NCBI GenBank assembly: GCA_023387815.1
Contig: JAEWHK010000073.1
Location: 1-44,037 of the forward strand
Source of the DNA: Pseudomonadota bacterium
Lineage (GTDB): Bacteria; Pseudomonadota; Gammaproteobacteria; Burkholderiales; Burkholderiaceae_B
DNA length: 44,037 nt
Direction: 5' to 3'
A model generated the notes under the pieces. It saw only the letters and a list, made by a program, of their open reading frames with translations. It did no database searches and was not told where the DNA came from. How positions within the stretch are numbered: position 1 is the stretch's first letter; each line of letters begins with the position of its first letter. Positions 8,591 through 16,187 of the stretch are shown piece after piece. A program made the translations under genes and the position numbers.

Positions 8591-9550
8591 ATGGCTGACA
8601 ACACCAAACACGCTAAGGTGCTTATTCTGGGCGCAGGACCTGCCGGCTACACCGCCGCCGTCTATGCCGCCCGCGCAAATCTTGAACCTGTCCTGGTTAC
8701 CGGTATGGAACAGGGTGGTCAGCTGATGACCACCACAGATGTGGACAACTGGCCGGCAGACGCCCAGGGCGTGCAGGGCCCCGACCTGATGCAGCGTTTT
8801 CTGGAACATGCCACCCGCTTCAATACCGACATCGTGCAGGAACACATCAAGGAAGCAGATCTGTCGGTCCGGCCTTTTCGCCTTGTCTCTGAGTCGGGCA
8901 CCACGTTCACCTGCGATGCCCTGATCATTGCCACGGGTTCTTCCGCCAAGTATCTGGGCCTGCCCTCTGAATCCGCCTTTATGGGCAAAGGGGTGTCTGC
9001 CTGCGCTACCTGCGACGGATTTTTCTATCGCAATCAGGATGTGCTGGTTGTTGGCGGTGGCAATACTGCCGTGGAAGAAGCGCTGTATCTGTCCAATATC
9101 TGCCGTCATGTCACGCTGGTACACCGCCGCGATACCTTCCGCGCCGAGCCCATCATGGTCGATAAGCTCATGGACAAGGTCAACAATGGCAATATGTCAT
9201 TGAAACTGTTCAATACGCTGGATGAAGTGCTGGGTGACCAGAGTGGTGTGACGGGCGCCCGGCTGCGTCATGTTGATGGTCATCTGGAAGATGTTGCCGT
9301 CACGGGCGTATTCATTGCGATTGGTCATCATCCCAACACGACGCTGTTCGAGGGGCAACTGGAACTGGAAAATGGCTACATCGTGACCCAGGGCGGTCAT
9401 GCCGGTTTTGCCACCATGACGTCCATTCCTGGCGTATTTGCTGCCGGTGATGTGCAGGATCATGTCTATCGCCAGGCCATCACCAGCGCCGGTACAGGCT
9501 GCATGGCGGCACTGGATGCCCAGCGCTGGCTTGATACCCAGCCAAACTGA
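8591..9550 (+). CDS. trxB: Thioredoxin reductase
   Basis: This 319-residue flavoprotein transfers electrons from NADPH through FAD to thioredoxin. The FAD-binding motif is VLILGAGPAGYTAA (residues 10-23), the redox-active disulfide is CATC (138-141) in GVSACATCDGFFYR, the NADPH fold is VVGGGNTAVEEALYL, and the C-terminal FAD motif is GVFAAGDVQDHVYRQAITSAGTGCMAALDA. ATG 8591 has AGGA nine bases upstream; an in-frame ATT-region extension of ten codons has no support. The gene is divergent from ftsK and followed by an Smr-domain gene. Confidence 0.97.
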   Translation: MADNTKHAKVLILGAGPAGYTAAVYAARANLEPVLVTGMEQGGQLMTTTDVDNWPADAQGVQGPDLMQRFLEHATRFNTDIVQEHIKEADLSVRPFRLVSESGTTFTCDALIIATGSSAKYLGLPSESAFMGKGVSACATCDGFFYRNQDVLVVGGGNTAVEEALYLSNICRHVTLVHRRDTFRAEPIMVDKLMDKVNNGNMSLKLFNTLDEVLGDQSGVTGARLRHVDGHLEDVAVTGVFIAIGHHPNTTLFEGQLELENGYIVTQGGHAGFATMTSIPGVFAAGDVQDHVYRQAITSAGTGCMAALDAQRWLDTQPN

Positions 9551-9560
9551 TAAAAACACG

Positions 9561-9583
9561 GGCCGCCCCGGCAAGGGGTGGCC
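9561..9583 (+). promoter_or_regulatory. Hairpin between trxB and the Smr gene that could mask its ribosome site
   Basis: GGCCGCCCC (9561-9569), loop GGCAA, and GGGGTGGCC (9575-9583) pair over nine bases with one G-T pair. No T-run follows on the plus strand (AAAATTGC), so it is a poor terminator. The 3' arm contains the only purine-rich ribosome-site-like stretch (AAGGGG) and a GTG, just ahead of ATG 9593. Confidence 0.45.
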
Positions 9584-9592
9584 AAAATTGCT

Positions 9593-10339
9593 ATGGTCAC
9601 TCCTATCAAAGGCAAGCTGGAAGACTTGCGCCAACTGCAAAAAGCCAGGGTGCGGGAAGAAACGCGTCGGGCAAAGGCCGAAAAAGCCGCGGCGGCCGTC
9701 AGAAATCAGCCTGGCAAGCCGGGGGCGTCAGGCTCACCCGCTTTCACACCCGAAGACCTGGCACTTTTTCGGCAGACAGTCCGATCCGTCACTCCCCTGC
9801 CCGACTCCAATCGCTACGAGCGACACGCGATTGACCGTTCCAATAATGAATATTTTCGGGCGAAACGAAAACAGGCCGAGGGCAACGCTGCCCCTGCCCT
9901 GAAGCAACAGGCCAGTCAGCCTGAGCCTCGTTCGAAAAAACTGGCAGCCGGTGCTGCGGGAAAAGGGTCTCGTTTCTCTGGTTTGCCTGAAGGCGCCTAT
10001 GTACAGCGCGCAGATAGTGCGGATCTGATCAAAAAACTGCTGGCCGGTCAGTGGCCGGTAGCGGCGACGCTGGATCTGCACGGTGCCAATTCCACCCAGG
10101 CGGCCGAACGCTTTGACCGCTTTCTGCACTCCTGTCTGGAGCATCACGTGCGCTGCGTCTGTATCGTGCATGGGAAAGGATACGGTTCAGATCAGGGGAA
10201 TGCAGTTCTGCGCGAACAGGTTCAGGCCTGGCTGAAAAATATCGATGCGGTGCTGGCTTTTGCCCCTGCCCCGGAAAATATGGGTGGCGCCGGTGCCCAG
10301 ATTGTTCTGCTCAAGGCGCCTGAAAGATCGCAGCAATAA
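9593..10339 (+). CDS. Smr/MutS2-type endonuclease-domain protein
   Basis: The product is about 248 residues. A long N-terminal part of basic, Ala/Lys/Arg-rich helix (GKLEDLRQLQKARVREETRR) and low-complexity linker leads to a C-terminal Smr domain of about 85 residues, seen as VAATLDLHGANSTQAAERF and VCIVHGKGYGSDQGNAVLREQVQAWL. Smr domains bind or nick nucleic acids; stand-alone DUF2027/YdaL/SmrA/SmrB-like proteins act on branched DNA or colliding ribosomes, and the exact role here is unknown. The start is uncertain: GTG 9578 would add five residues but sits inside a hairpin with no spacer to a ribosome site, so ATG 9593 is preferred. Confidence 0.85.
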   Translation: MVTPIKGKLEDLRQLQKARVREETRRAKAEKAAAAVRNQPGKPGASGSPAFTPEDLALFRQTVRSVTPLPDSNRYERHAIDRSNNEYFRAKRKQAEGNAAPALKQQASQPEPRSKKLAAGAAGKGSRFSGLPEGAYVQRADSADLIKKLLAGQWPVAATLDLHGANSTQAAERFDRFLHSCLEHHVRCVCIVHGKGYGSDQGNAVLREQVQAWLKNIDAVLAFAPAPENMGGAGAQIVLLKAPERSQQ

Positions 10340-10370
10340 GGCAGAAAGGCAGAAAGGCAGAAAGGCAGAA
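10340..10370 (+). repeat. 8-base tandem repeat GGCAGAAA, almost four copies
   Basis: Copies start at 10340, 10348, 10356 and 10364 (the last lacks its final A). The first copy begins at the base right after the TAA of the Smr gene. The last copies form the left arm of the following terminator. Confidence 0.9.
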
Positions 10371-10407
10371 TCAATTTGTGTTGATTCTGCCTTTCAGTTT
10401 ATATTTT
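10360..10407 (+). terminator. Long-stem terminator after the Smr gene
   Basis: GAAAGGCAGAATCAA (10360-10374) and TTGATTCTGCCTTTC (10381-10395) form a perfect 15-base-pair stem with a six-base loop, followed by AGTTTATATTTTTTTT. The 3' arm can also pair with the upstream GGCAGAAA copies in shifted registers. Confidence 0.85.
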
Positions 10408-10431
10408 TTTTGGGTACAGCTTTTGTGAAGC

Positions 10432-10464
10432 CCGTCAGATTTGATTGGTATGTATATCTGACGG
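10432..10464. repeat. Inverted repeat in the Smr-trhO gap
   Basis: CCGTCAGAT (10432-10440) and ATCTGACGG (10456-10464) are perfect complements with a 15-base spacer. It lies between the converging smr and trhO genes, 110 bases beyond the trhO stop. A second weaker pair, CATGCAG (10476-10482) and CTGCATG (10501-10507), follows. Their role is unknown; either could end the trhO transcript. Confidence 0.5.
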
Positions 10465-10573
10465 TAAATCCTGCTCATGCAGAGCGTTTTGTCTCCTCAC
10501 CTGCATGAAACAATTATGCGCCCAATTCGTATATATGACACTTAGGGAATGCACTAGTTTTTAGCATAAACCA

Positions 10574-11602
10574 CTACTTGACTGCACCGTTTTCTTGCTG
10601 TTTTTGCGCAGCGAGCTTGCGGGCCTGTTCCTTACGGGCTTCTTTAAGGGCACGGCGACGGCGAATCTGTTCTTCCATATCTGCACCAATATGGCCCTCG
10701 TGCCGCGCTGCAGCCAGATCCACCTGACGCTGACGTTCACGGAAACGCTCACGCTGCTCTTCGGTTTTGGAATCCCAGCAATGAGGACAGCTCTCTCCAC
10801 GAATATATTTCGGCGAAGCGCGATCCTCGTCGCTCAAGGGATGGCGACATGCCCGGCACTGAATATACGGACCGGGTTTCAGGCCGTGGCCCACCGAGAC
10901 ACGCTCGTCAAAGACAAAGCACTCACCTTCCCAGAGGCTTTTCTCTGGTGGAATTGTTTCAAGATACTTGAGAATTCCGCCCTGCAAGTGATAGACCTCG
11001 TCAAACCCCTGGGATTTCATATAGGCCGTGGATTTTTCACAGCGAATACCACCCGTGCAGAACATGGCGACTTTGCGCTTTTTGGATTTATCCAGCACAC
11101 CACCTTCGGCAGACTGGTTCTGTACCCAGTTGGGAAACTCACGGAAAGTAACGGTATTCGGATTAATGGCACCCTTGAACGTGCCAATATCCACCTCATA
11201 ATCGTTACGCGTATCCACCAGGACGACGTCGGGGTCGGAAATCAGGTCGTTCCATTTTTCCGGTGGCACATAGGTTCCGGCATTACGCGTATTGACATTG
11301 GGCTGGCCCATGGTCACGATTTCTTTTTTCAGGCGAACCCGCATGCGATGAAACGGTTCACGCTCATCTGACCAGGACTCTTTGTGTTCCAGATCAGCCA
11401 TTCTGGGATCGCTGCGCAAATAGGCAAGAACGGCATCAATACCTTCCTTGGGTCCGGCAATCGTTCCGTTAATGCCCTCCTGAGCGAGCAGCAGCGTGCC
11501 CTTCACATGATGCTGTTCACAGAACGCCTGTAATGGCTCCCGCAATGACTGAAAATCGGGCAGATCAACAAATTTGTATAGCGCGGCAATGGTATGGGAC
11601 AT
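10574..11602 (-). CDS. trhO: tRNA uridine(34) hydroxylase TrhO (YceA, rhodanese family)
   Basis: This 342-residue protein hydroxylates uridine 34 of tRNAs on the way to 5-carboxymethoxyuridine. The N-terminal acylphosphatase-like domain (GTLLLAQEGINGTIAG) precedes a rhodanese domain with DTRNDYEVDIGTFKGAINP and the active loop FCTGGIRCEK, catalytic Cys182. A zinc-ribbon-like region follows (CRACRHPLSDEDRASPKY then ESCPHC), and the last 50 residues are a basic Arg/Lys/Ala/Gln-rich helix. ATG 11602 lies 21 bases after a large nested inverted repeat in the leader. The gene is on the same strand as tcuAB but functionally unrelated to it. Confidence 0.94.
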   Translation of the reverse strand: MSHTIAALYKFVDLPDFQSLREPLQAFCEQHHVKGTLLLAQEGINGTIAGPKEGIDAVLAYLRSDPRMADLEHKESWSDEREPFHRMRVRLKKEIVTMGQPNVNTRNAGTYVPPEKWNDLISDPDVVLVDTRNDYEVDIGTFKGAINPNTVTFREFPNWVQNQSAEGGVLDKSKKRKVAMFCTGGIRCEKSTAYMKSQGFDEVYHLQGGILKYLETIPPEKSLWEGECFVFDERVSVGHGLKPGPYIQCRACRHPLSDEDRASPKYIRGESCPHCWDSKTEEQRERFRERQRQVDLAAARHEGHIGADMEEQIRRRRALKEARKEQARKLAAQKQQENGAVK

Positions 11603-11623
11603 AAGACTGAATACGATAGGAAA

Positions 11624-11703
11624 GGCAAGTTGCGTATTCTAACCGTCCTGCGCATGGCAGGACATGGCCGGATTTGATTATTCGCAACTTGCCGGGCAAT
11701 TAA
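11624..11703 (-). promoter_or_regulatory. Nested inverted repeat between tcuB and trhO
   Basis: The outer arms GGCAAGTTGCG (11624-11634) and CGCAACTTGCC (11693-11703) are perfect 11-base complements. Inside, GTCCTGC (11645-11651) and GCAGGAC (11657-11663) form a perfect seven-base stem with a five-base loop. On the minus strand TTTCCT follows the outer stem, so it could be a terminator for tcuAB, an attenuator for trhO, or a cruciform-forming site. Confidence 0.6.
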
Positions 11704-11766
11704 TTTATTATTGTAAATCAAACCCTTGGAGATTCAGCATTAAGCGTGATGCCGCCTGGCAGATTT

Positions 11767-12861
11767 TCAGTGCGCGGCGGGCTGTTCCTTCGCATATTTG
11801 ATCAGTGCGCCTGTCCGGTACAGACCATGCACAAACTTGCCAAATGGCATTGTAATGAACAGCGAAAGTATGACCGCCAGATGCACCACCAGCAGCGGCG
11901 CCAGTGCATCCGTTTCACGGAACAACATCAGCGCAAGGCCGGTCACTGCCGCCAGAAACAGTTGCGCAATGAAGGCGTAATCCATACCCATCTGACGCAC
12001 ATTGCGAATCTCGGGATCGGTTTTGCGTTTCAGCCAGAACTGACCGGCCGTACCTATGGCAAGTGAAATGCCGCCGACAGTCCCTGTCAGTTTAGGCAGA
12101 CTGAAAAAGGAATACGGAGCGTGCCAGCCAAAGACATAGTGAAAAATCGTGCCGAATACCGTCGCCGCAAAGCACAGCATGAAACCGTAGAAGGTGAAAT
12201 GATGCAGTCGGCGGCGCCATGGGGAAATATTATCATCCGGGTAAGTGCAACCGGTCTTGACGTTTCCATGCAGGTACTTGAGACTGAGCGCATCACTCAG
12301 GCCCTGACGTACATTCTTCCATGAGAGCAGCAGACGGGCCGATTCACCAGTGTCCTTCAGAAAATTGCGAAAACCCATGCCCAGCGCCAGCACCACCCAT
12401 AACGCAGCCAGTCCGAAAATCGTAGCCAGTACGCCATGCGGGAAAATGGCGTAGAAGTTGCCATTGAGTTCAGCCTGAGCGGGTCTGCCCAGTATCACGG
12501 CCAGCCCAAGCAGCACAATCAGACCCAGCAGAAATCCCAGGCTTGCCAGCAATCCGCTTTTGTCAAAACCGCGAGCGATGCTGCCAGGCCAGGCGTAGGT
12601 TTCATAGGTTGTCTTTCTGACTGCCGCCAGCTGCACCGGCAGGTTCACATTGAATTCATGTGGCGGTGCGTATTGACAGGCGTAATAACACTCGCTGCAG
12701 TTATGACACAAATTGGCCAGGTAATGCAAATCACCACGCGTGAAATCCAGTCTCTGTTCCAGTGCGGGAAAGACCGCACAGAATCCTTCGCAATAGCGAC
12801 AGGAATTACAGATTCCCACCGAATTGCGGGCCTCTTCGATAAGTTGTTCAAGCTGCTGCAT
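11767..12861 (-). CDS. tcuB: Tricarballylate utilisation protein TcuB (4Fe-4S/b-type membrane protein)
   Basis: The 364-residue product has two ferredoxin-type clusters near the N-terminus, with cysteines at 18, 21, 24, 28 (CNSCRYCEGFC) and 52, 55, 58, 62 (CHNCSECYYAC). Several membrane helices follow, with His residues suited to bind haem. In Salmonella TcuB re-oxidises the flavin of TcuA and passes electrons to the quinone pool; this is family knowledge. ATG 12861 has GGAGG nine bases upstream and overlaps the tcuA stop by 14 bases, so the two are co-translated. An in-frame GTG at 12894 would add 11 residues without ribosome-site support. Confidence 0.9.
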   Translation of the reverse strand: MQQLEQLIEEARNSVGICNSCRYCEGFCAVFPALEQRLDFTRGDLHYLANLCHNCSECYYACQYAPPHEFNVNLPVQLAAVRKTTYETYAWPGSIARGFDKSGLLASLGFLLGLIVLLGLAVILGRPAQAELNGNFYAIFPHGVLATIFGLAALWVVLALGMGFRNFLKDTGESARLLLSWKNVRQGLSDALSLKYLHGNVKTGCTYPDDNISPWRRRLHHFTFYGFMLCFAATVFGTIFHYVFGWHAPYSFFSLPKLTGTVGGISLAIGTAGQFWLKRKTDPEIRNVRQMGMDYAFIAQLFLAAVTGLALMLFRETDALAPLLVVHLAVILSLFITMPFGKFVHGLYRTGALIKYAKEQPAAH

Positions 12862-14242
12862 GTTTTGCTGCCTCCGTGCCTGCAATGCGCCCAAATACGG
12901 TGCCTATGGCCATGCCAAAGCCCGCCACGTATCCTTTGCTCAGAATATTTCCTGCCATGATTTCGCCCGCAGCAAATACGTTCTGCGACAGCGACTGATC
13001 GTCCATGATGACCTGCGCCTGTTTGGTCACTTTCACGCCCATGTATGTGAACGTGATGCCGGTAGCCAGTGGGTAGGCGTAGAAGGGTCCGGTATCAATT
13101 TTTGTGGCCCAGTTGGTTTTGTCGGGCTGCAAGCCCTGAGTGCGGCAGCCATCCAGTACGCTGTGATCGAAGGTGCCGGGCTGTACCGCATTGTTGTAGG
13201 TTTCAACCGTCTCCTTGACCGTTGCAACCGGCAGTTTCAGGGATTCAGCAAGGGCTTCGATGGTGGGTGCGGAAATGGACTTGAACACAGATGGCATAAA
13301 TCGACCAATTGCTTTTGAATCGATAATGCAATATGCAACCTGATCGGGCTGCTGGGCAACCAGGCGCCCCCAGATGGCATAGCGCTTGGGCCAGAAATCT
13401 TCGCCCTCATCGTAAAAACGACGGCCTTCCTTGTTAACGACAATACCCAGCGATACACAATCCACGCGCGTCACAATACCGCCATCATATTTGGGAGCCC
13501 GCGCATCAATCGCCACGGCGTGACCCTGTGTCGGGTCACCGATAATACAGGCGTTGTTGCGCATGAGTTCGCGCAGCATGACACCCTGATTGTATCGCGT
13601 GCCGCGAATCAGAAAATTGCGGGCCGCTGGCCCCCAGGCCTCTTCAAGCCATTCAATATTGGATTCAAATCCACCGGAGGCAATCACAACGGATTTTGCC
13701 GAGATGGACAGTGGCTTGCCATTGGAGACAAGATCCACGCTATCACATTTGTTATCAACGAAATTCAGCTTTTTGGCTTCGGTCTCGTACATGATTTGCA
13801 CGCCGGCCTTTTCTGCCGCCTTGAAATACGCATTGACCAGTGCCTTGCCGCCCCCCAGGAAGAACGCGTTTGTACGACCCAGATGCAGGGTTCCACCCAG
13901 TGAAGGCTGAAAGCGGACGCCGTTTTTTTTCATCCAGGGCGCACAGGCTTCTGTTTCACGAATGACATAGCGCGCCATTTCTTCGTTGGTTTCGCCGCCG
14001 GTGACGCGAAAAACATCCTGGAAGTATTCGTCTTCCGGGTAGCTTTCAATCAGCACGTCGGTCGGGGCGTTATGCATGCAGCGGAAATTCCGCGTGTGGC
14101 TGCTGTTGCCGCCGCGCCAGGCGCGACTTGCACTTTCCACCAAAATCACAGATGCATTCTGCTCCCGGGCCGACAGTGCCGCACACAAGGCAGCATTACC
14201 GCCTCCAATCACAAGAACATCGCACGACAGCGCGTCACTCAT
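12848..14242 (-). CDS. tcuA: FAD-dependent tricarballylate dehydrogenase TcuA
   Basis: This 464-residue flavoprotein belongs to the fumarate reductase/succinate dehydrogenase flavoprotein family. It has the dinucleotide-binding start CDVLVIGGGNAALCAALSA (residues 7-25), the TcuA-type block SRAWRGGNSSHTRNFRCMH, substrate-loop residues in the TQGHAVAIDARAPKYDGG region, and the C-terminal VFAAGEIMAGNILSKGYVAGFGM FAD site. TcuA oxidises tricarballylate to cis-aconitate, feeding the citric acid cycle; a related acid could be the real substrate here. ATG 14242 with GGAG seven bases upstream is preferred to a 29-codon longer start that lacks a ribosome site and would contain the promoter. Confidence 0.9.
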   Translation of the reverse strand: MSDALSCDVLVIGGGNAALCAALSAREQNASVILVESASRAWRGGNSSHTRNFRCMHNAPTDVLIESYPEDEYFQDVFRVTGGETNEEMARYVIRETEACAPWMKKNGVRFQPSLGGTLHLGRTNAFFLGGGKALVNAYFKAAEKAGVQIMYETEAKKLNFVDNKCDSVDLVSNGKPLSISAKSVVIASGGFESNIEWLEEAWGPAARNFLIRGTRYNQGVMLRELMRNNACIIGDPTQGHAVAIDARAPKYDGGIVTRVDCVSLGIVVNKEGRRFYDEGEDFWPKRYAIWGRLVAQQPDQVAYCIIDSKAIGRFMPSVFKSISAPTIEALAESLKLPVATVKETVETYNNAVQPGTFDHSVLDGCRTQGLQPDKTNWATKIDTGPFYAYPLATGITFTYMGVKVTKQAQVIMDDQSLSQNVFAAGEIMAGNILSKGYVAGFGMAIGTVFGRIAGTEAAKHAAA

Positions 14243-14258
14243 GCCGTCTCCTTCAATT

Positions 14259-14287
14259 AATATACTGTTGTATTCTATTGTACACAA
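14259..14287 (-). promoter_or_regulatory. tcuA promoter with operator-like word in the spacer
   Basis: On the minus strand TTGTGT (14282-14287), a 17-base spacer, and TATATT (14259-14264) match a sigma-70 promoter. The start would lie about ten bases before ATG 14242, leaving a very short leader that still holds AGGAG. The 16-base word at 14267-14282 fills the spacer, so a regulator bound there would block RNA polymerase. Confidence 0.65.
14267..14282 (+). promoter_or_regulatory. Operator-like word shared with the Bug gene promoter
   Basis: The plus strand reads GTTGTATTCTATTGTA, which matches the word upstream of the Bug receptor at 15 of 16 bases. It contains TTGTA twice with a 10-base period. 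It runs into the small palindrome TTGTACACAA, a form typical of GntR/FCD operators. The divergent GntR gene is the obvious candidate binder. Confidence 0.6.
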
Positions 14288-14376
14288 ATATTTATTCATG
14301 TGTCTTGTTTGGCATAAAATGACCCGCAAGCGAGATCAATTGCGTTATGCTTTCATAAAATCCAGGAATTCATACC

Positions 14377-15081
14377 ATGGCCAGATCCAAAACTCCCCCT
14401 GTTTCAGAATCGATACCGGAATCGTCAGGCCCGACCAATGATCGGGGCATTACGCTGAGCGACCAGGCATATGACTATATTGTTCGCTCTCTTGAAGACG
14501 GCACGCTGCCACCTGGTACACGCCTACGGGAAACCGAGTTGGCAGCAGATATTGGTCTGAGCCGCACACCCATACGCGAAGCGCTGAACCGCCTGATGTC
14601 TGAAGGACTGGTGACCAATGATCCGAAGCGCGGCCTGGTCATTACCGAGCTGGATCAGAATATGGTTGGCGAACTGTACGAGATGAGACGCGTCCTGGAA
14701 AGCACCGCAGCTGCCCTCGCCGCCCGCCACGCGACGGATGTGGAAATTGCGGTGCTTCGGCAAATCATCGACCGGGACCAGAGGCTTGAAGAGGCCGGCG
14801 CACTCTCGCAAAACAACAGACTTTTTCACCAGACACTCTATCAGTGTGCACATAATCGCTATTTGCTGAAAACGCTTCATGTACTGCAGAATGCCATGCT
14901 CCTGCTTGGAAAAAGTACCCTAGCCGAAAGCGGGCGGCCATCTACCGCCAGAGATGAGCACCTGGAAATCATCGACGCCCTGGAGCAGCGCAATCCCGAA
15001 AAAGCCCAGGAAGTAGCGAGCCGACATATCAGCGAAGCCTATAAAGTCAGACTAAGCCGGTTTCTGCTGAATCAGGATTGA
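14377..15081 (+). CDS. GntR family transcriptional regulator, FCD (FadR-like) subgroup
   Basis: The 234-residue product has an N-terminal winged helix (about residues 28-92) with TRLRETELAADIGLSRTPIREALNRLMSEGLV, the classic GntR recognition region. A C-terminal FCD helical ligand domain follows, with metal-type histidines in NRLFHQTLY, ARDEHLEII and ASRHISEAY; the usual Asp before the first His block is Asn here. AGGA lies nine bases before ATG 14377. It is divergent from tcuAB and convergent with the Bug receptor, and likely controls both in response to a carboxylic acid. It occupies the same role as TcuR in Salmonella, but TcuR is LysR-type, so the symbol is not transferred. Confidence 0.9.
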   Translation: MARSKTPPVSESIPESSGPTNDRGITLSDQAYDYIVRSLEDGTLPPGTRLRETELAADIGLSRTPIREALNRLMSEGLVTNDPKRGLVITELDQNMVGELYEMRRVLESTAAALAARHATDVEIAVLRQIIDRDQRLEEAGALSQNNRLFHQTLYQCAHNRYLLKTLHVLQNAMLLLGKSTLAESGRPSTARDEHLEIIDALEQRNPEKAQEVASRHISEAYKVRLSRFLLNQD

Positions 15082-15123
15082 CCTTCTGCTGGATTCGGAC
15101 TTGCCCCGACACGAACGCGGCCA

Positions 15124-15144
15124 CTGACACGACGCTGCTGTCAG
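15124..15144. terminator. Small hairpin between converging GntR and Bug genes
   Basis: CTGACA (15124-15129) and TGTCAG (15139-15144) pair with a nine-base loop in the 64-base convergent gap. No T-run follows on either strand, so it is at best a weak terminator. Confidence 0.3.
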
Positions 15145-15145
15145 C

Positions 15146-16111
15146 TTAATCGGCGTGTGCTCCCGAGGACTTCACCGCCTTGCCCCAGGTTTCGATTTGC
15201 GTTTTGATGAAAGCGCCGAATTCTTCAGGCGTCATTTTGGCAGCGCGCGCGCCTTCCGGTGCCAGCTTGCTTTTCACCTCTTCACTTTGTAATGCCTTGC
15301 TTGCCGACTGGTACAGCGTGTCGATGACCTCGGGCGGCGTATTTGCCGGTGCGACAAGGCCATGCCAGGATACCGCCTCAAAACCCGGCACCCCTGATTC
15401 CGCTACTGTGGGCAAGTCTGGCAGCGCGTCTGAACGCGAGGCGGAAGACACAGCCAGCCCTTTGATGGATCCGGCCTTGAGCTGCCCGATGGCACCCGGA
15501 ATGGTAGTGAAAAGATAATCAATCTGGCCGCCCATCAATGCACTGATGGCAGGTGCACCGCCTTTGAATGGCACGTGCACCAGATCCAGTTGCTCGGCAT
15601 CCTGAAGCATCACGCCCGCCAGATGTCCAGGCGTACCACTGCCCGCAGAGCCCATATTGGCTTTGCCGGGATTGTCCTTCATGAATTTGATAAGGTCTTT
15701 CAACCCGTTCATCGACTTGTGTTTGTTGCCGACAACCAGCACATTCGGTACGGTCGCGAACAGCGTGACGGGAGAGAAATCCTTGACGGCGTCGTAACTG
15801 AGCTTTTTGTATAACGTGGGGTTGATGCCATGGGTACTTGCGGTTGCGAGCAGCAGCGTATAACCGTCGGGTTTGGCAGTGGCCACCGTCTGGGCTGCAA
15901 TGGCGCCGTTTCCGCCGCCTTTGTTTTCCACCACAATCGATTGACCAAGATCCTTGGACATGGCGGCCGCCATGGTACGCGCAAGAATATCAGACGATCC
16001 GCCCGCGGGATGAGGCACAATCAGCCGGATGGGCTGCTCTGGGTATGCCGCAAGCGCTACTGCAGGGCTGGCCAGCAGCAACGCCAGAATACAGGGTTTC
16101 AATATAGTCAT
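15146..16111 (-). CDS. Bug family (TctC-like) periplasmic solute receptor
   Basis: The 321-residue product has a signal peptide (MTILKPCILALLLASPAVALA) and the Bug signature start AYPEQPIRLIVPHPAGGSSDILAR. Further family blocks are VVENKGGGNGAIAAQTVA, KPDGYTLLLATASTHG and VPFKGGAPAISALMGGQIDYLF. Bug proteins are Venus-flytrap receptors for carboxylates, amino acids or nicotinate; many serve TctAB-type transporters, but no tctA or tctB is in this window. ATG 16111 has GAGGAG eight bases upstream. The position next to tcuAB and a shared promoter word suggest it captures a di- or tricarboxylate for that pathway. Confidence 0.92.
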   Translation of the reverse strand: MTILKPCILALLLASPAVALAAYPEQPIRLIVPHPAGGSSDILARTMAAAMSKDLGQSIVVENKGGGNGAIAAQTVATAKPDGYTLLLATASTHGINPTLYKKLSYDAVKDFSPVTLFATVPNVLVVGNKHKSMNGLKDLIKFMKDNPGKANMGSAGSGTPGHLAGVMLQDAEQLDLVHVPFKGGAPAISALMGGQIDYLFTTIPGAIGQLKAGSIKGLAVSSASRSDALPDLPTVAESGVPGFEAVSWHGLVAPANTPPEVIDTLYQSASKALQSEEVKSKLAPEGARAAKMTPEEFGAFIKTQIETWGKAVKSSGAHAD

Positions 16112-16144
16112 TGGTACGTCTCCTCATTGTTTGGTTCTGTCATC

Positions 16145-16173
16145 AATATACCAATGAATACAATGGAATACAA
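16145..16173 (-). promoter_or_regulatory. Promoter of the Bug receptor gene
   Basis: On the minus strand TTGTAT (16168-16173), a 17-base spacer, and TATATT (16145-16150) match a sigma-70 promoter 34 bases ahead of ATG 16111. The -10 is identical to that of tcuA. The shared operator-like word overlaps the -35. Confidence 0.65.
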
Positions 16174-16174
16174 C
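16159..16174 (-). promoter_or_regulatory. Second copy of the operator-like word
   Basis: The minus strand reads GTTGTATTCCATTGTA, one base different from the copy at 14267-14282. It continues TTCATTGG, making two tandem 10-base units that each start TTGTATTC. Confidence 0.6.
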
Positions 16175-16187
16175 TAAAGAAATAAGA

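Noticed and set aside
14243..14329. Longer TcuA start 29 codons upstream
   Set aside because: It would place the promoter and operator inside the gene and has no ribosome site, whereas ATG 14242 has GGAG at the right distance.
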